DNA of 64,000 bases from JANMZO01 sp963763135 (GCA_963763135.1 CAVXNJ010000012.1:806001-870000); one strand, 5' to 3'; shown: positions 34,073-43,328, numbered from the stretch's first letter. Translations and numbers: made by a program. Notes: a model not told the origin generated them from the letters alone.

Positions 34073-35800
34073 CTATTCGACCGGGTTCGTGGTCGCGTCG
34101 AAAACTTCGGGAGACAGGCGCGGATCGCTTGCGGCCAGCGCTTGGATCGGAAGCGCTGATCCTGGTGTGAGCCCGAACCCCGCCGACGTACCGAGACCGG
34201 TGGGAGCACTCAGCCCCGGTCGGATAGGAGACAGGCGGGGAACGGCGATCTCGGCCGCGACCACGGTTTCGCGACCGTTGCCCGAGGAATCGACGGCTGG
34301 CAGGTCAACCCGTGATGGATCCGACGCGGAATCTGTCGATGTGACCGAAGGTTGGTCCGTCGCGGCTTCCACACCGCCCGATCGGGCCAGTCGAAGGGTA
34401 CGCACAACGAGATGGGCCGCCGTTTGCGCCATGATCATGAGATCGAGACGGGTGCTCCAGTTCTCCACGTAGAACACATCACAGCGCTCGTAGGTGGCGA
34501 ACGACGCCGAGTCGCGGCCCTGGACCTGCCAGAGACCGGTGATGCCCGGCCGCACCTGGTTGCGAAGCATCAACCGCTCGCTGAACGCCGCGACCTCGCG
34601 GGCAAGGGCCGGGCGCGGTCCGACGAGGCTCATGTCGCCACGGACCACATTCCAAAGCTGCGGGAGTTCATTGATGCTCGTCGCGTCCATGATCCGCCCG
34701 ATCCGGGTAAACCGTGGATCGTTCTTCATCTTGAACAGCGGGCCGTGACGCTGATTGTCTTCGAGCAGTTTGGCCTGAAGCGCTTCGGCGTTCATGACCA
34801 TGGTCCGTATTTTGTACATCGTGAACGGTCGACCGTCGAGACCGACACGCTGCTGTTTGAAGAACGCCGATCCACCGTCGCCGACCTTCGTCAACACCGC
34901 GAACAGGGCGATAATCGGGGAACACAGGATCAACCCGATACCGCCCAGAACGATGTCGAGAGCGCGCTTTACCCGCGACTGCAGGCCGGTCAGCCGGACG
35001 TGCTCCAGGTAGAACGCCGCTTCTCCGCCGATCGGGTTCATCTGAAGACGGCTTGGATCGATGCCGAGAAGACCGCCGAACAACTGCACGTGGACCCCGG
35101 CGTTGAGAAGCTCACGAACAATCCGGTTCATGTCACGAATCGACAGCCCCGAAGCGGCCACGATGGCCCCCGACGCCCCGTTTTCCCTCATCACGGCGAC
35201 CACGTCATTGAGTGGACCCAAATAGCGAAGGTCCTCGGCCCACGCGGACATCTCACCGCGATTGCCGATAACGCCGACCACGAGATAGCCAAGCTCAGGT
35301 TCTGAACTCAACATGTTGTGAAGTTCATAAACCTCTTCACCACCACCGATGAGCACTACCGGACGAGCGAAGTTGCCACCGGATCGATGGCGCTTGAGCG
35401 CTTTGCGGTACAGGGCCCGACCGATCACCACAAAGCACACCGCCAGAACCTGTGAGACGACGACAGCGCGAACGCGCACCGTCGTCACCTTGAAGCGACC
35501 GGCGACCATCCAAGCGGCCACCCCACCGAGGAGGCAGGCCCGTAATATCGCAGCGGTTTCGAGGGCCCTGACGGAACACATTCGAGACAGGTACAACCGC
35601 GTCGTGAAGAACACCGCCAGGGTCAAACCGACAATCAATACACCGAACGCTGCCAACTGCCAAGACGGACCGGGAAGGTTGAGCCCGAGCATTGCTGCGG
35701 CCAGCCAACCGAACGACAGTGCGATCGCATCTGACGCAATCAACGACCAGCGAAGCCGCCGGTTACCGAACGTCTGCGACTCGCCCATTTCAGAACCCAT
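34073..35800 (-). CDS. Polyprenyl-phosphate sugar phosphotransferase (WbaP/CpsE type)
   Basis: Starts a surface polysaccharide or glycan by moving a sugar phosphate to undecaprenyl phosphate. The 575-residue protein has four N-terminal membrane segments, a CoA-binding-like middle domain (VVLIGGGEEVYEL), a fifth hydrophobic segment (about 275-295) and the catalytic bacterial sugar transferase domain. The latter has KRALDIVLGG, FFKQQRVGLDGRPFTMYKIR, NELPQLWNVVRGDMSLVGPRP and VRPGITGLWQVQGR. A Ser/Pro-rich tail of about 90 residues follows. GGAGAGG precedes the ATG. No other polysaccharide gene lies nearby. It is divergent from the RiPP cluster, with 381 bp between. Confidence 0.92.
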   Translation of the reverse strand: MGSEMGESQTFGNRRLRWSLIASDAIALSFGWLAAAMLGLNLPGPSWQLAAFGVLIVGLTLAVFFTTRLYLSRMCSVRALETAAILRACLLGGVAAWMVAGRFKVTTVRVRAVVVSQVLAVCFVVIGRALYRKALKRHRSGGNFARPVVLIGGGEEVYELHNMLSSEPELGYLVVGVIGNRGEMSAWAEDLRYLGPLNDVVAVMRENGASGAIVAASGLSIRDMNRIVRELLNAGVHVQLFGGLLGIDPSRLQMNPIGGEAAFYLEHVRLTGLQSRVKRALDIVLGGIGLILCSPIIALFAVLTKVGDGGSAFFKQQRVGLDGRPFTMYKIRTMVMNAEALQAKLLEDNQRHGPLFKMKNDPRFTRIGRIMDATSINELPQLWNVVRGDMSLVGPRPALAREVAAFSERLMLRNQVRPGITGLWQVQGRDSASFATYERCDVFYVENWSTRLDLMIMAQTAAHLVVRTLRLARSGGVEAATDQPSVTSTDSASDPSRVDLPAVDSSGNGRETVVAAEIAVPRLSPIRPGLSAPTGLGTSAGFGLTPGSALPIQALAASDPRLSPEVFDATTNPVE

Positions 35801-36088
35801 GTTTTTCGCCCTCTCCTTGCCTCAACCGAACATCAGGAAATCGCCGACAAACAGACCCGACGAAGGTGCTTGGGTCTTGCCCGGACCGTTGCCCGGCCAT
35901 CCAATGGAACTCGCAACCGCAACCCACCTGACCGCCAAGAGCGGTTGACACGAGGGTAAGAGTAGCAATTCTCCAGCCGCGCACAAATTGGTGTCGCAAT
36001 TGTCATACGACAGGAAATCCCTGCTCAACGCCACGAAAGGACTTATGCCCTCTTTCATGATGTTTCATCATTCGGAAATGAATCCCGC

Positions 36089-36117
36089 TTGCACTTTTGA
36101 CGTTTCCCACCTAGGGT
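36089..36117 (+). promoter_or_regulatory. Promoter of the RiPP precursor gene
   Basis: TTGCAC (36089-36094), a 17-bp spacer and TAGGGT (36112-36117). The mRNA would begin about 58 nt before the precursor ATG. The rest of the 381-bp gap to the divergent sugar transferase (35801-36088) is AT-richer than the surroundings and has ATGATG/CATCAT-like dyads at 36055-36070, but no ORF I can support. Confidence 0.6.
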
Positions 36118-36181
36118 GAGCGGTTAATCACCGTTCCAGCCAGCGAATGGAGGACGGCCAGTGTTGCACGGGGAGGTGAAC

Positions 36182-36286
36182 ATGAATAACGAAGTCACTA
36201 CAAAGAAGCCGTACCACGCACCCGTGGTAATTGAACTTGGCGAGGTTCGCTCCGCTACCCTCAGCGGGTCTGGCTTGCAGCCGTAA
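36182..36286 (+). CDS. RiPP precursor peptide with lasso-type leader and very short core
   Basis: A 34-residue peptide. Residues 11-26 fit the lasso leader pattern YxxPxLxxxGx5T: Tyr11, Pro14, Val16, Gly20 and Thr26. With the usual cleavage after the residue following Thr, the core would be SGSGLQP (28-34). That is only seven residues, without Asp or Glu, so a lasso ring cannot form. A strong ribosome binding site (GGGAGGTGA) stands 4-5 nt before the ATG. The gene is followed by a strong terminator and then by genes for a leader-binding protein, a kinase and a protease. Serines 28 and 30 are the obvious kinase targets. It is too short for usual gene finders. Confidence 0.85.
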   Translation: MNNEVTTKKPYHAPVVIELGEVRSATLSGSGLQP

Positions 36287-36294
36287 AGAACTCA

Positions 36295-36336
36295 AATCGA
36301 CCCCACCATCGTTAACGATGGTGGGGTCGATTGCTT
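36295..36336 (+). terminator. Strong hairpin terminator after the precursor gene
   Basis: A perfect 38-bp palindrome (36295-36332; arms begin AATCGACCCC and end GGGGTCGATT) followed by GCTTTT. Placed between a precursor and its maturation genes, it would give many copies of the precursor mRNA and low read-through into the enzymes, a common RiPP arrangement. Confidence 0.85.
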
Positions 36337-36435
36337 TTCGGGCTCCCGTCGATCCGCCGCACGTTGCCGAATCGGGTGGTGAGCTCGCTAGCCTTTGAGC
36401 CGCGGCGATCAAGGCGGATCGGAAAGCCGACGATA

Positions 36436-36738
36436 ATGGGTGTTGCTATGACTGATCTCTCAGGTATGCGTTTTCGTCCGTCGGATGACGTTGTTGTTCA
36501 AACCGTAGGCGCCGAAACGGTCCTCCTCCATGTGCCGTCGGAACGTTTCGTGACCCTCGACGACATCGGTGCCGAGATGTGGCGGGTCGCGTGCACTTCC
36601 GTCACGGTCAGCCAGACCATCGACGCACTTTTGCTGGAATTCGACGTTGAGCGGTCTGTTCTGGAAACGGACTTCCTGGCATTTTCCAACCGGCTGAATT
36701 CGCTGGATCTCGCCAAGCTCGAACCCATCACGCCGTAG
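36436..36738 (+). CDS. PqqD-family RiPP recognition protein (lasso B1-like)
   Basis: A 100-residue protein with the PqqD/RRE fold: RFRPSDDVVVQTVGAETVLLH gives the three-stranded sheet (central 20 residues are the most typical), then FVTLDDIGAEMWRV and a helical part. Such domains bind leader peptides, here probably the YxxPxL motif of the precursor 150 bp upstream, and hand it to the modifying enzymes. Either ATG 36436 or 36448 may be the start; the frame is open further up without family resemblance. The gene follows the precursor terminator and is 48 bp from the kinase gene. Confidence 0.85.
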   Translation: MGVAMTDLSGMRFRPSDDVVVQTVGAETVLLHVPSERFVTLDDIGAEMWRVACTSVTVSQTIDALLLEFDVERSVLETDFLAFSNRLNSLDLAKLEPITP

Positions 36739-36786
36739 TCGACCAGGACCACACATCCGGACCCGGCGGACCACGCCAAGCCAGCC

Positions 36787-37794
36787 ATGAGTCGACCAAC
36801 GTTTCGCTTCGCTTTTGCCGGCGAGATCATCGATTCGGTCATCCACCCGGTGGTGCTTCCGCTCGTTGACGGCGAGCCGACCTGGACGGTGCATGAGACC
36901 ACGCTCGACAGTCCGCGTTTCGCGCCTTGGCACGTCGAGTTGGCGGCGCGAGCGACCGAAACCAACGGTTGGGCCGCCCTTCGGCCCGAGGGTTTGCTTC
37001 TGCGGTTTCCGAACCATGCCAACTTTCTGATCGACATCGATGGCCGAAACGTGTGGGCGGCTCCCGACCCGGAGTTCACCGAGTTTGCCGCTCACCTGCT
37101 GATAGACCACGTGGCGCCTCGGCGGTTCGCGCTGCTCGGGGAGAAGGTTCTGCACGCAACTTGCGTCGCCCTTCCGTCCTCTGCTGGACCTCGCGCAATC
37201 GGCCTCTTCGGCGCGACCGGGGCGGGAAAATCGACCTTTGCGACATATGCGGTGCGGCGAGGCGCTCGTTTCGTTGCCGACGACTGCCTCCTCCTGCGTC
37301 CGACAACCGACGGTGGGCCAACTCGGTACTCGGCCGTTCCGAGCTACGCCGGAGCACGCCTTTGGGGCGATTCTCTGGCAGCAATCGGCGGGGCGATCGC
37401 CGAGCAATCGACAGTTTCTTCATGGGGAAAGGGTCGACTCGACCTTGAGGCCCGCTTCGACCCCGCCCGGGTGCCGATTGAAGCCGTCGTGAAACTCGTC
37501 CGCTCCACCGCCCAAACTCCAGGTACATCACCCTCGGAAGCGGCGACGCCGGGAGCAGTTCTTCAGCTGCTGACGCCTTCGGAAGCAGCTGTCACCCTGG
37601 TCGGCACGTTCTTTCTCAATGAGAAAGGCGGGCTGAGCGCCCCGGATTTGCTAAGTCGGTCCTCTGAGCTTGCCCGGGATCTTCCCGTTTATCGACTCAC
37701 CTACCCCTCGGGTTACGAACGTCTGGAAGACGCCTTCCAGCTTCTGACCGCCCACTTTGGATTGATCGCCCCCGTGGAGGGTCAGGGGTCATGA
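36787..37794 (+). CDS. HprK-like kinase of the RiPP cluster
   Basis: A 335-residue protein related to the C-terminal domain of HPr serine kinase, as in paeninodin-type lasso clusters where the kinase phosphorylates a serine of the precursor. The P-loop is GATGAGKST (142-150), His123 precedes it, and Asp165-Asp166 (FVADD) match the catalytic acids. PSYAGARLW (185-193) and WGKGRLDL resemble the HprK signature area. The N-terminal 110 residues have no family I can name. Its stop overlaps the protease start (ATGA), so the two are co-translated. Core serines of the precursor are the likely substrate; this is inference. Confidence 0.82.
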   Translation: MSRPTFRFAFAGEIIDSVIHPVVLPLVDGEPTWTVHETTLDSPRFAPWHVELAARATETNGWAALRPEGLLLRFPNHANFLIDIDGRNVWAAPDPEFTEFAAHLLIDHVAPRRFALLGEKVLHATCVALPSSAGPRAIGLFGATGAGKSTFATYAVRRGARFVADDCLLLRPTTDGGPTRYSAVPSYAGARLWGDSLAAIGGAIAEQSTVSSWGKGRLDLEARFDPARVPIEAVVKLVRSTAQTPGTSPSEAATPGAVLQLLTPSEAAVTLVGTFFLNEKGGLSAPDLLSRSSELARDLPVYRLTYPSGYERLEDAFQLLTAHFGLIAPVEGQGS

Positions 37795-38372
37795 CCGCTT
37801 CGCAGCGCGCCGCGGGCACGCCTGCCACGGGCGTGGTGGCGGCATTGCTCCGTAGATCGGCACACGTATCGCTCCGGTCGTTGCCACACAAATTTCCAAA
37901 TCGGCTGGGCAACGCCATGTGTGCACTCACGAGTGCCACCGTCCTGGCTTACGTCCGGAGATCCGTGACGGTCGGCGGTTTGGCGGCCGGCGCACAAGCG
38001 GTCGTCAATCTGGTTCCGGAAGCCGCGGATGTCGAGAAACCTGAAGGCCGCCACGACGACCAGCGTTTGGCTCGCCCCGACGACCAACGCATGGCGCAAT
38101 GGATCGCAAGGTTGTCGAAAGGTAAACGGCTTGAGGCCACCTGTCTGCCGCGGTCCCTGGCGATGTGGGCAGTTCTGCGTTCCGACGGATATCCAGCGGT
38201 CTTTTGCATGGGGGCGTCAAACCAGTCGGTTTCGGAACCATCTCACGCTTGGGTGGAATGCAACGGGAACCCGGTGTTGGAACGTGACGATCCCCGCGAG
38301 CGATACAACCGGTTCGCGTTGACCGGCTTCTATCCCGACCGCCTCGTCGTCGGATGTGGCGACCGGACCTGA
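37791..38372 (+). CDS. Lasso-peptide-type B2 leader protease (transglutaminase-like)
   Basis: A 193-residue cysteine protease that would remove the leader peptide. Catalytic residues are Cys118 in EATCLPRSLAMWAVLR, His152 in SHAWVE, and an acidic residue at 164 or 166 in PVLERDD. The helical N-terminus (1-80) is typical of B2 proteins. The start overlaps the kinase stop by 4 nt. It ends by overlapping the convergent ABC-transporter gene by 43 bp. In lasso clusters B2 works with a cyclase; none is seen here. Confidence 0.88.
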   Translation: MTASQRAAGTPATGVVAALLRRSAHVSLRSLPHKFPNRLGNAMCALTSATVLAYVRRSVTVGGLAAGAQAVVNLVPEAADVEKPEGRHDDQRLARPDDQRMAQWIARLSKGKRLEATCLPRSLAMWAVLRSDGYPAVFCMGASNQSVSEPSHAWVECNGNPVLERDDPRERYNRFALTGFYPDRLVVGCGDRT

Positions 38373-40247
38373 CGCTCGCCGAGATGATCCGGGGCACCAA
38401 AGTCGTCGAAATACGCCGCAGCCTGCAGTTCAAAAGCTTCCGCGTAATACCCGGGGGCAGCCATTAGGGCCTCGTGGGTACCCAGCTCAATAAGGCGACC
38501 CTGGCGCAACACCGCAATCCGATCGGCCCGCCGAACCGTGGCGAAACGATGGGAGATCACCACAACCGTCCGACCGGCCGCAAGGTCTCGGATCCGATCG
38601 AACAAATCAGCCTCGGCGTGAGCATCCAGCGCCGCCGACGGCTCATCGAGAATCAAGAACTCAGCGTTCCGGAAGAACGCCCGGGCCAGGGCGACCCGCT
38701 GCAACTGGCCGCCTGAAAGGTCCACCCCACCATCGAACTCCTTCAGCAGACGAGTGTCGTAACCGCTCGGTAACGCCGCGAGGACGCTATCGATCCCGGC
38801 GCGGCGAGCAGCGTCGCGAACTCCGTCGGTGTCATCTCGTCGTTCCACCCGGCCGAGCGCGATGTCGTCTCGCGCTGAAAACGGATAGCGAACAACTTCC
38901 TGAAACATCGTTGCGCCGGTTGGATGCAAACGCTCGGGGTCCACGGTGCTGATGTCGACGCCGTCCCAAAGGATGCGACCCTCCGTCGGAGGGTAGAGAA
39001 ACGTCAGCAGTTTGGCCAGGGTTGACTTGCCAGAACCGTTCGGCCCGACCAGCGCCAGAACCTCGCCGCGGTGGATCTCCAGATCGATGCCATCGACGGC
39101 CCACGTCTCGCTCGCGGGATACCGGTACCGCACTCCTTCCAGCCGAAGCGTGGTGAACGGTGGATAGGGGGACAGACGCGGCGACCTGTGACCCATCCAC
39201 CGTGGAAGTGCCTTCAGGTGCCGCGGCCGAAGGGGTCCGGACCGGATCAACGATGCCCTTGAGGTCCTCGAGGAACAGCTGCGCCTCATGTGCGCTGCTG
39301 AGTGAAGAGGTCAGCGTGCGCGACTGCCCGGCGATCTGGCGTAGCACCAGCACACCGACCGCAGCGTCGGCGAGTCCGAGACGACCCGACGAAGTAAGCC
39401 AGAACACGATTGCCGCCCCACCGGCGATCAACACGCTGGAGGCCAGTGACGCGACGAGGGCACGGCGGAGATTGCGTCGGTTGACCCCGCTGCGTTGTTC
39501 GTGACGCGCCTTCCACAGTCGATCCATCTCGTTGCGAAGGAACCGCCCGGCGCCGAGCGACCGCAGTTCGAGGGCAGACGTGCTGGAAAGCAACAACGGG
39601 GCCAACTCGCGGCGTTCCCGGTCGGGGCCCGAGTACGCGTATTCGAATTGATGGCGGTCAACGTTGTTACGCCGCGCCGCCAACCAGAGCGGCAACCACC
39701 CGACCACCGCAACGACGACCAGAACTGGAGCCGTCAGACCGAGCACGACCACCAGCCCGAACATCGTCAACGACCCGAGCGCCAAACCCGAAAACGCTGT
39801 AATGAGTTGCCAAACCTTCGTCCGGCTCGCGGCCTGGGCGCGGGCGAGTCGGTTGTGAAAATCAGGATTCTGCAGATCCGACGCACTTGCTCCGAGCGCC
39901 TGATCGGCCATCGCCAGATCAAGGTGATGGGTAAGCCGATCGAGGAGAACCAGCTCACCTTGACCGACCGCCGCGGCGAGCACACCACCCACGGTAAGGG
40001 TGAACGCGAGCAGAACCAGAGGAACAATAAGTTCGCGGAGCTTTACGTCGTCGAGCACGCGACGGCCGGTCATCCGCAGCACGAGCAGCTCGAGAACCGT
40101 GAGCGCCGACCGGAAAAGCCAACCCGCGATGAGTGCCCGCCAGATCCTTGGAGCAGACGCGTTCGCGAGGCGGGCGGTCGCCCGGAGCCACCCCGTCGAT
40201 CCGAAGGTCTTGGGCTGCGACGGCACCGTTTGCTCCGTCCGCGTCAC
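38330..40247 (-). CDS. ABC exporter (fused membrane and ATPase domains), apparent frameshift
   Basis: A half-transporter that would export the mature peptide. The first frame (from GTG 40247) has about six membrane segments (residues 35-310) and ends its sensible part at AAPEGTSTVDGSQ. The second frame has the ATPase: LVGPNGSGKSTLAKLL, signature DLSGGQLQRVALARAF, Walker B FLILDEPSAALD and H-loop VVISHRF. One extra base in the GGGGG run at 39167-39171 (CCCCC on the coding strand) would explain the break; corrected length is about 638 residues. TACGAT 7 nt before the GTG suggests a leaderless mRNA. It is convergent with the protease gene. Confidence 0.85.
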
Positions 40248-40344
40248 GCGCTTGATCGTAGTTCAGCCGTCTTCAAACCGGTATGGGCCTCGCGCCTTAC
40301 GACGCGTCGGCCCGATGCGTCGACCCGATGCGTCGACCCGAGGT

Positions 40345-41916
40345 TCAGACTTCGTCGATCGGGTCGACACCCGTGATGCCCGCGGTGGCCCGCAGTTCGT
40401 CGATGGCCGTGGTCGGAACCGCACCGTCGGTATCGAGCACCATCAGCGCGCTGCCCCCGTGCTGGGCGCGACCGAGAGCCATGTTCGAGATGTTGACCTC
40501 GTGTTTGGCGAGCGTTGTACCGACGACGCCGATCATGCCGGGCCGATCGTCGTTACGCACCACGAGCAAGTGCCGAGACGGCGGTACTTCGACTTCGTGG
40601 TCGTCGACCATCACAATGCGGGGCTCCATTCGTAGACCGGCGAGGGTCCCGGCCAGGGAATGGCCGCAGCTGGAGCGAAGCGTGATCTTGTTTCGGTAGT
40701 CGTCGCTCTGCGTCGTCTTCGACTCGCTGACCTTCAGACCCTTTTCCTCGGCGAGCTGCGGCGCGTTGACGAACGTAACGGGTTCGGCAGAGTGGTAGCC
40801 GAGAAGACCCTTCAGGACCGACAGCCGCAGGATGCGGGTGTCGTAGTCGGCGATCTGGCCGGCGATACGAATCTCCAACCCGGCAGGCACGCCGCCGCAG
40901 ATGCCGCTGATCAACAGGCCGAGGCGCTCGGCAAGCGGGAGGAACGGACGGACCGTAGCGGATGCTTCTGCGGCGTCGACATTGACGGCGAACGGCACGA
41001 ACTCGTTGCCGAGCGCCAGTTCCACCATGTCAGCAATTGTCTGGCCGGCTTTGTCTTGCGCCTCGCGGGTGGAAGCTCCGAGGTGGGGCGTGACAACGAC
41101 GCTCGGCAGCGTGAACAGCGGCGAATCGGTGCAGGGTTCCTCGACGAAGACGTCGAGACCCGCACCGGCGATTTGACCTGACGAGATCGCGTCGAACAGC
41201 GCCTTCTCGTCGACGATGCCCCCACGCGAGGTGTTGATGATACGAAGGTCGGGTTTCGCGATCTTCAGCATCTCGGTGCCGATGATCCCGTTGGTTTCCT
41301 TCGTCTTCGGAAGGTGCACGGAGATGAAATCCGCAGCGCGCATACAATCCTCGAGCGACATCAGCTCGGCCCCTAGTTGTTGCGCCCGATCGGCGGAGAT
41401 ATAGGGATCGAAGGCGATGACCTTCATGCCGAAGCCAGCGCAACGCTGGGCGACCAGTGCACCGACGCGACCAAGACCAACGATCGCGACCGTCTTCTCG
41501 TAGAGCTCGACGCCCTCCCACTTCGAACGCTCCCATTTGCCGTTCTTCAGCGCAGCGTGAGCCTGCGGCACGTTGCGGGCGCTCGCGAGCAACAGCGCCA
41601 TGGCTTGCTCGGCCGCCGACACGACGTTGGACTGCGGAGCGTTAACAACCATGATGCCCTTGCGGGTGGCAGCCGGGACGTCGACGTTGTCGAGTCCGAT
41701 ACCGGCACGACCAACCACCAGCAGCTCGTCGGCCGCATCGACCACCGCCTCGGTCACCTTCGTGGCGGAGCGGATGATCAAGGCATGCGCACCCTTGATG
41801 GCCACAAGCAACTGCTCCGGCGAGAGGCCTTCTTGGACGTCGACCTCATGGCCCGCCTTGCGGAGTTGTTCGAGGCCGTTGTCGGCGATTGATTCGGTGA
41901 CGAGGATCCGAGCCAT
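40345..41916 (-). CDS. serA: D-3-phosphoglycerate dehydrogenase
   Basis: First step of serine synthesis: NAD-dependent oxidation of 3-phosphoglycerate. The 523-residue protein is the long actinobacterial form with a substrate/NAD domain (VGRAGIGLDNVD, TVAIVGLGRVGALVAQR, Arg in INTSRGGIVDE, HLGASTREAQ), an intervening regulatory domain (about 315-450) and a C-terminal ACT domain (LLVVRNDDRPGMIGVVGTTL). The latter two mediate serine feedback in mycobacterial SerA. ATG 41916 is preceded by GGGAGAA. In-frame codons up to 41949 add unrelated residues. serC lies 1.6 kb away on the other strand. Confidence 0.96.
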   Translation of the reverse strand: MARILVTESIADNGLEQLRKAGHEVDVQEGLSPEQLLVAIKGAHALIIRSATKVTEAVVDAADELLVVGRAGIGLDNVDVPAATRKGIMVVNAPQSNVVSAAEQAMALLLASARNVPQAHAALKNGKWERSKWEGVELYEKTVAIVGLGRVGALVAQRCAGFGMKVIAFDPYISADRAQQLGAELMSLEDCMRAADFISVHLPKTKETNGIIGTEMLKIAKPDLRIINTSRGGIVDEKALFDAISSGQIAGAGLDVFVEEPCTDSPLFTLPSVVVTPHLGASTREAQDKAGQTIADMVELALGNEFVPFAVNVDAAEASATVRPFLPLAERLGLLISGICGGVPAGLEIRIAGQIADYDTRILRLSVLKGLLGYHSAEPVTFVNAPQLAEEKGLKVSESKTTQSDDYRNKITLRSSCGHSLAGTLAGLRMEPRIVMVDDHEVEVPPSRHLLVVRNDDRPGMIGVVGTTLAKHEVNISNMALGRAQHGGSALMVLDTDGAVPTTAIDELRATAGITGVDPIDEV

Positions 41917-42054
41917 TGGTCTGTTCTCCCAGAGAAAGTGAAACACCAACCCTAGGGCGACCTGGCTTATACAAGTTGTATCAGCGCAAATACCGGATCA
42001 TCCGTGCTGGTTATGGCCGGCAGGCGATGCTGCCGGACGCTGCGGCGTTGTGCC

Positions 42055-43260
42055 TCAGCCTTCGCGGAGAAGGGCGTTGATTCGACTGACGCCTTCGACG
42101 AGGTCGGCATCGCCGAGCGCATAGGACATCCGGGCGTACCCGGGAGCGCCAAAGGCCTCGCCTGGAACGATCGCAACCTTCGCGTGTTCGAGAATCACGT
42201 TAGCGAGCGTGAGCGAGGAGTCAATCAGGGTGCCGCGGATCGTTCGGCCGATAACACCGGCCACCGAGGGGAACGCGTAGAACGCTCCCTCGGGCTCGGC
42301 GCACGTGAAACCGGGAACTTCGCTCAGCATCCGCTGGATGGTCTGTCGACGACGGTCAAACGCAGCCCGCATCTCTCCGACGGCGACCAGATCGCCGGTG
42401 AGTGCTGCAACGGCCGCCTTCTGGGCGATGTTGTTGACGTTGCTCGTGGCGTGCGACTGCAGGTTCGTAGCGGCCTTGATGACATCAAGCGGCCCGATCA
42501 TCCATCCGACACGCCAGCCGGTCATGGCGTAGGTCTTGGCGACACCGTGCACGATGACGATGCGGTCGCCCAGTTCGGGAACGAGCGTGGCGATCGAGCT
42601 GATCTCACGACCACCGTAGAGGAGGTGTTCGTAGATTTCGTCGGTGACGACCCACAGACCGTTCTCGGCCGCCCACTTGCCGATCGCTTCGACTTCGGCC
42701 GGCGAATACACGGCACCGGTCGGGTTCGACGGGGAAACGAACAGCAGGATCTTCGTACGATCCGTGCGCTTAGCTTCGAGATCAGCAACAGTGACCTTGA
42801 ACCCGGTCTCGATCGTCGACTGGACGTAGACGGGAACTCCCCCGGCAAGCACGATCGCCTCGGGATACGTCACCCAGTACGGAGCCTGGACGAGCACCTC
42901 GTCGCCCGGATCGCACAGGGTGGCGAACGTGTTGTACACGGCCTGCTTGCCGCCGTTGGTCACCAGGACCTGGGCTGCGGTGGTGATGTACCCGGAGTCG
43001 CGCTTGGTCTTTGCAACGATCGCGTCTTTCAGGTCGGGAAGGCCGCCTGCGGGCGTGTAGCGGTGCATCGCCGGATCTTGAGCCGCTTTGATGGCAGCCT
43101 CGACGATGTGCGCCGGCGTCGGAAAGTCGGGTTCGCCCGCTCCGAAGCCGATAACCGGTTCACCGGCCGCTTTCAGGGCCTTGGCCTTGGCATCGATGGC
43201 CAGGGTGGCGGATTCCTGAATTGCTCCGATACGACGAGATACACGCGAAGTTGGACTCAT
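42055..43260 (-). CDS. aspC: Aspartate aminotransferase family PLP enzyme
   Basis: Class I aminotransferase, probably interconverting aspartate and oxaloacetate with glutamate. The 401-residue protein has GEPDFPTPAHI, the cofactor region VTNGGKQAVYN, SPSNPTGAVY, VTDEIYEHLLYGG and the PLP-lysine region VHGVAKTYAMTGWRVGW. This pattern fits the subgroup I-gamma (Thermus-type) aspartate aminotransferases. The start at 43260 (SPTSRVSRRIGAIQ) fits that family. The frame from 43506 adds a basic, unrelated stretch that overlaps serC. The gene is divergent from serC; a hairpin repeat lies between. Confidence 0.92.
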   Translation of the reverse strand: MSPTSRVSRRIGAIQESATLAIDAKAKALKAAGEPVIGFGAGEPDFPTPAHIVEAAIKAAQDPAMHRYTPAGGLPDLKDAIVAKTKRDSGYITTAAQVLVTNGGKQAVYNTFATLCDPGDEVLVQAPYWVTYPEAIVLAGGVPVYVQSTIETGFKVTVADLEAKRTDRTKILLFVSPSNPTGAVYSPAEVEAIGKWAAENGLWVVTDEIYEHLLYGGREISSIATLVPELGDRIVIVHGVAKTYAMTGWRVGWMIGPLDVIKAATNLQSHATSNVNNIAQKAAVAALTGDLVAVGEMRAAFDRRRQTIQRMLSEVPGFTCAEPEGAFYAFPSVAGVIGRTIRGTLIDSSLTLANVILEHAKVAIVPGEAFGAPGYARMSYALGDADLVEGVSRINALLREG

Positions 43261-43328
43261 AGCGGCGTACAGCCTTGCAGATCCAGTCGGGGTCGCTGTC
43301 CATTTTCGGCGACAGTGGTCGACGCCCC

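Noticed and set aside
36182..36286. Classical lasso peptide
   Set aside because: The leader fits, but the core is seven residues without Asp/Glu and no cyclase gene is near; ring closure and threading are impossible.
40290..40345. Short repeats CCGATGCGTCGACC as a regulatory array
   Set aside because: Only two or three imperfect units next to the serA stop; they look like simple sequence and gave no consistent spacing.
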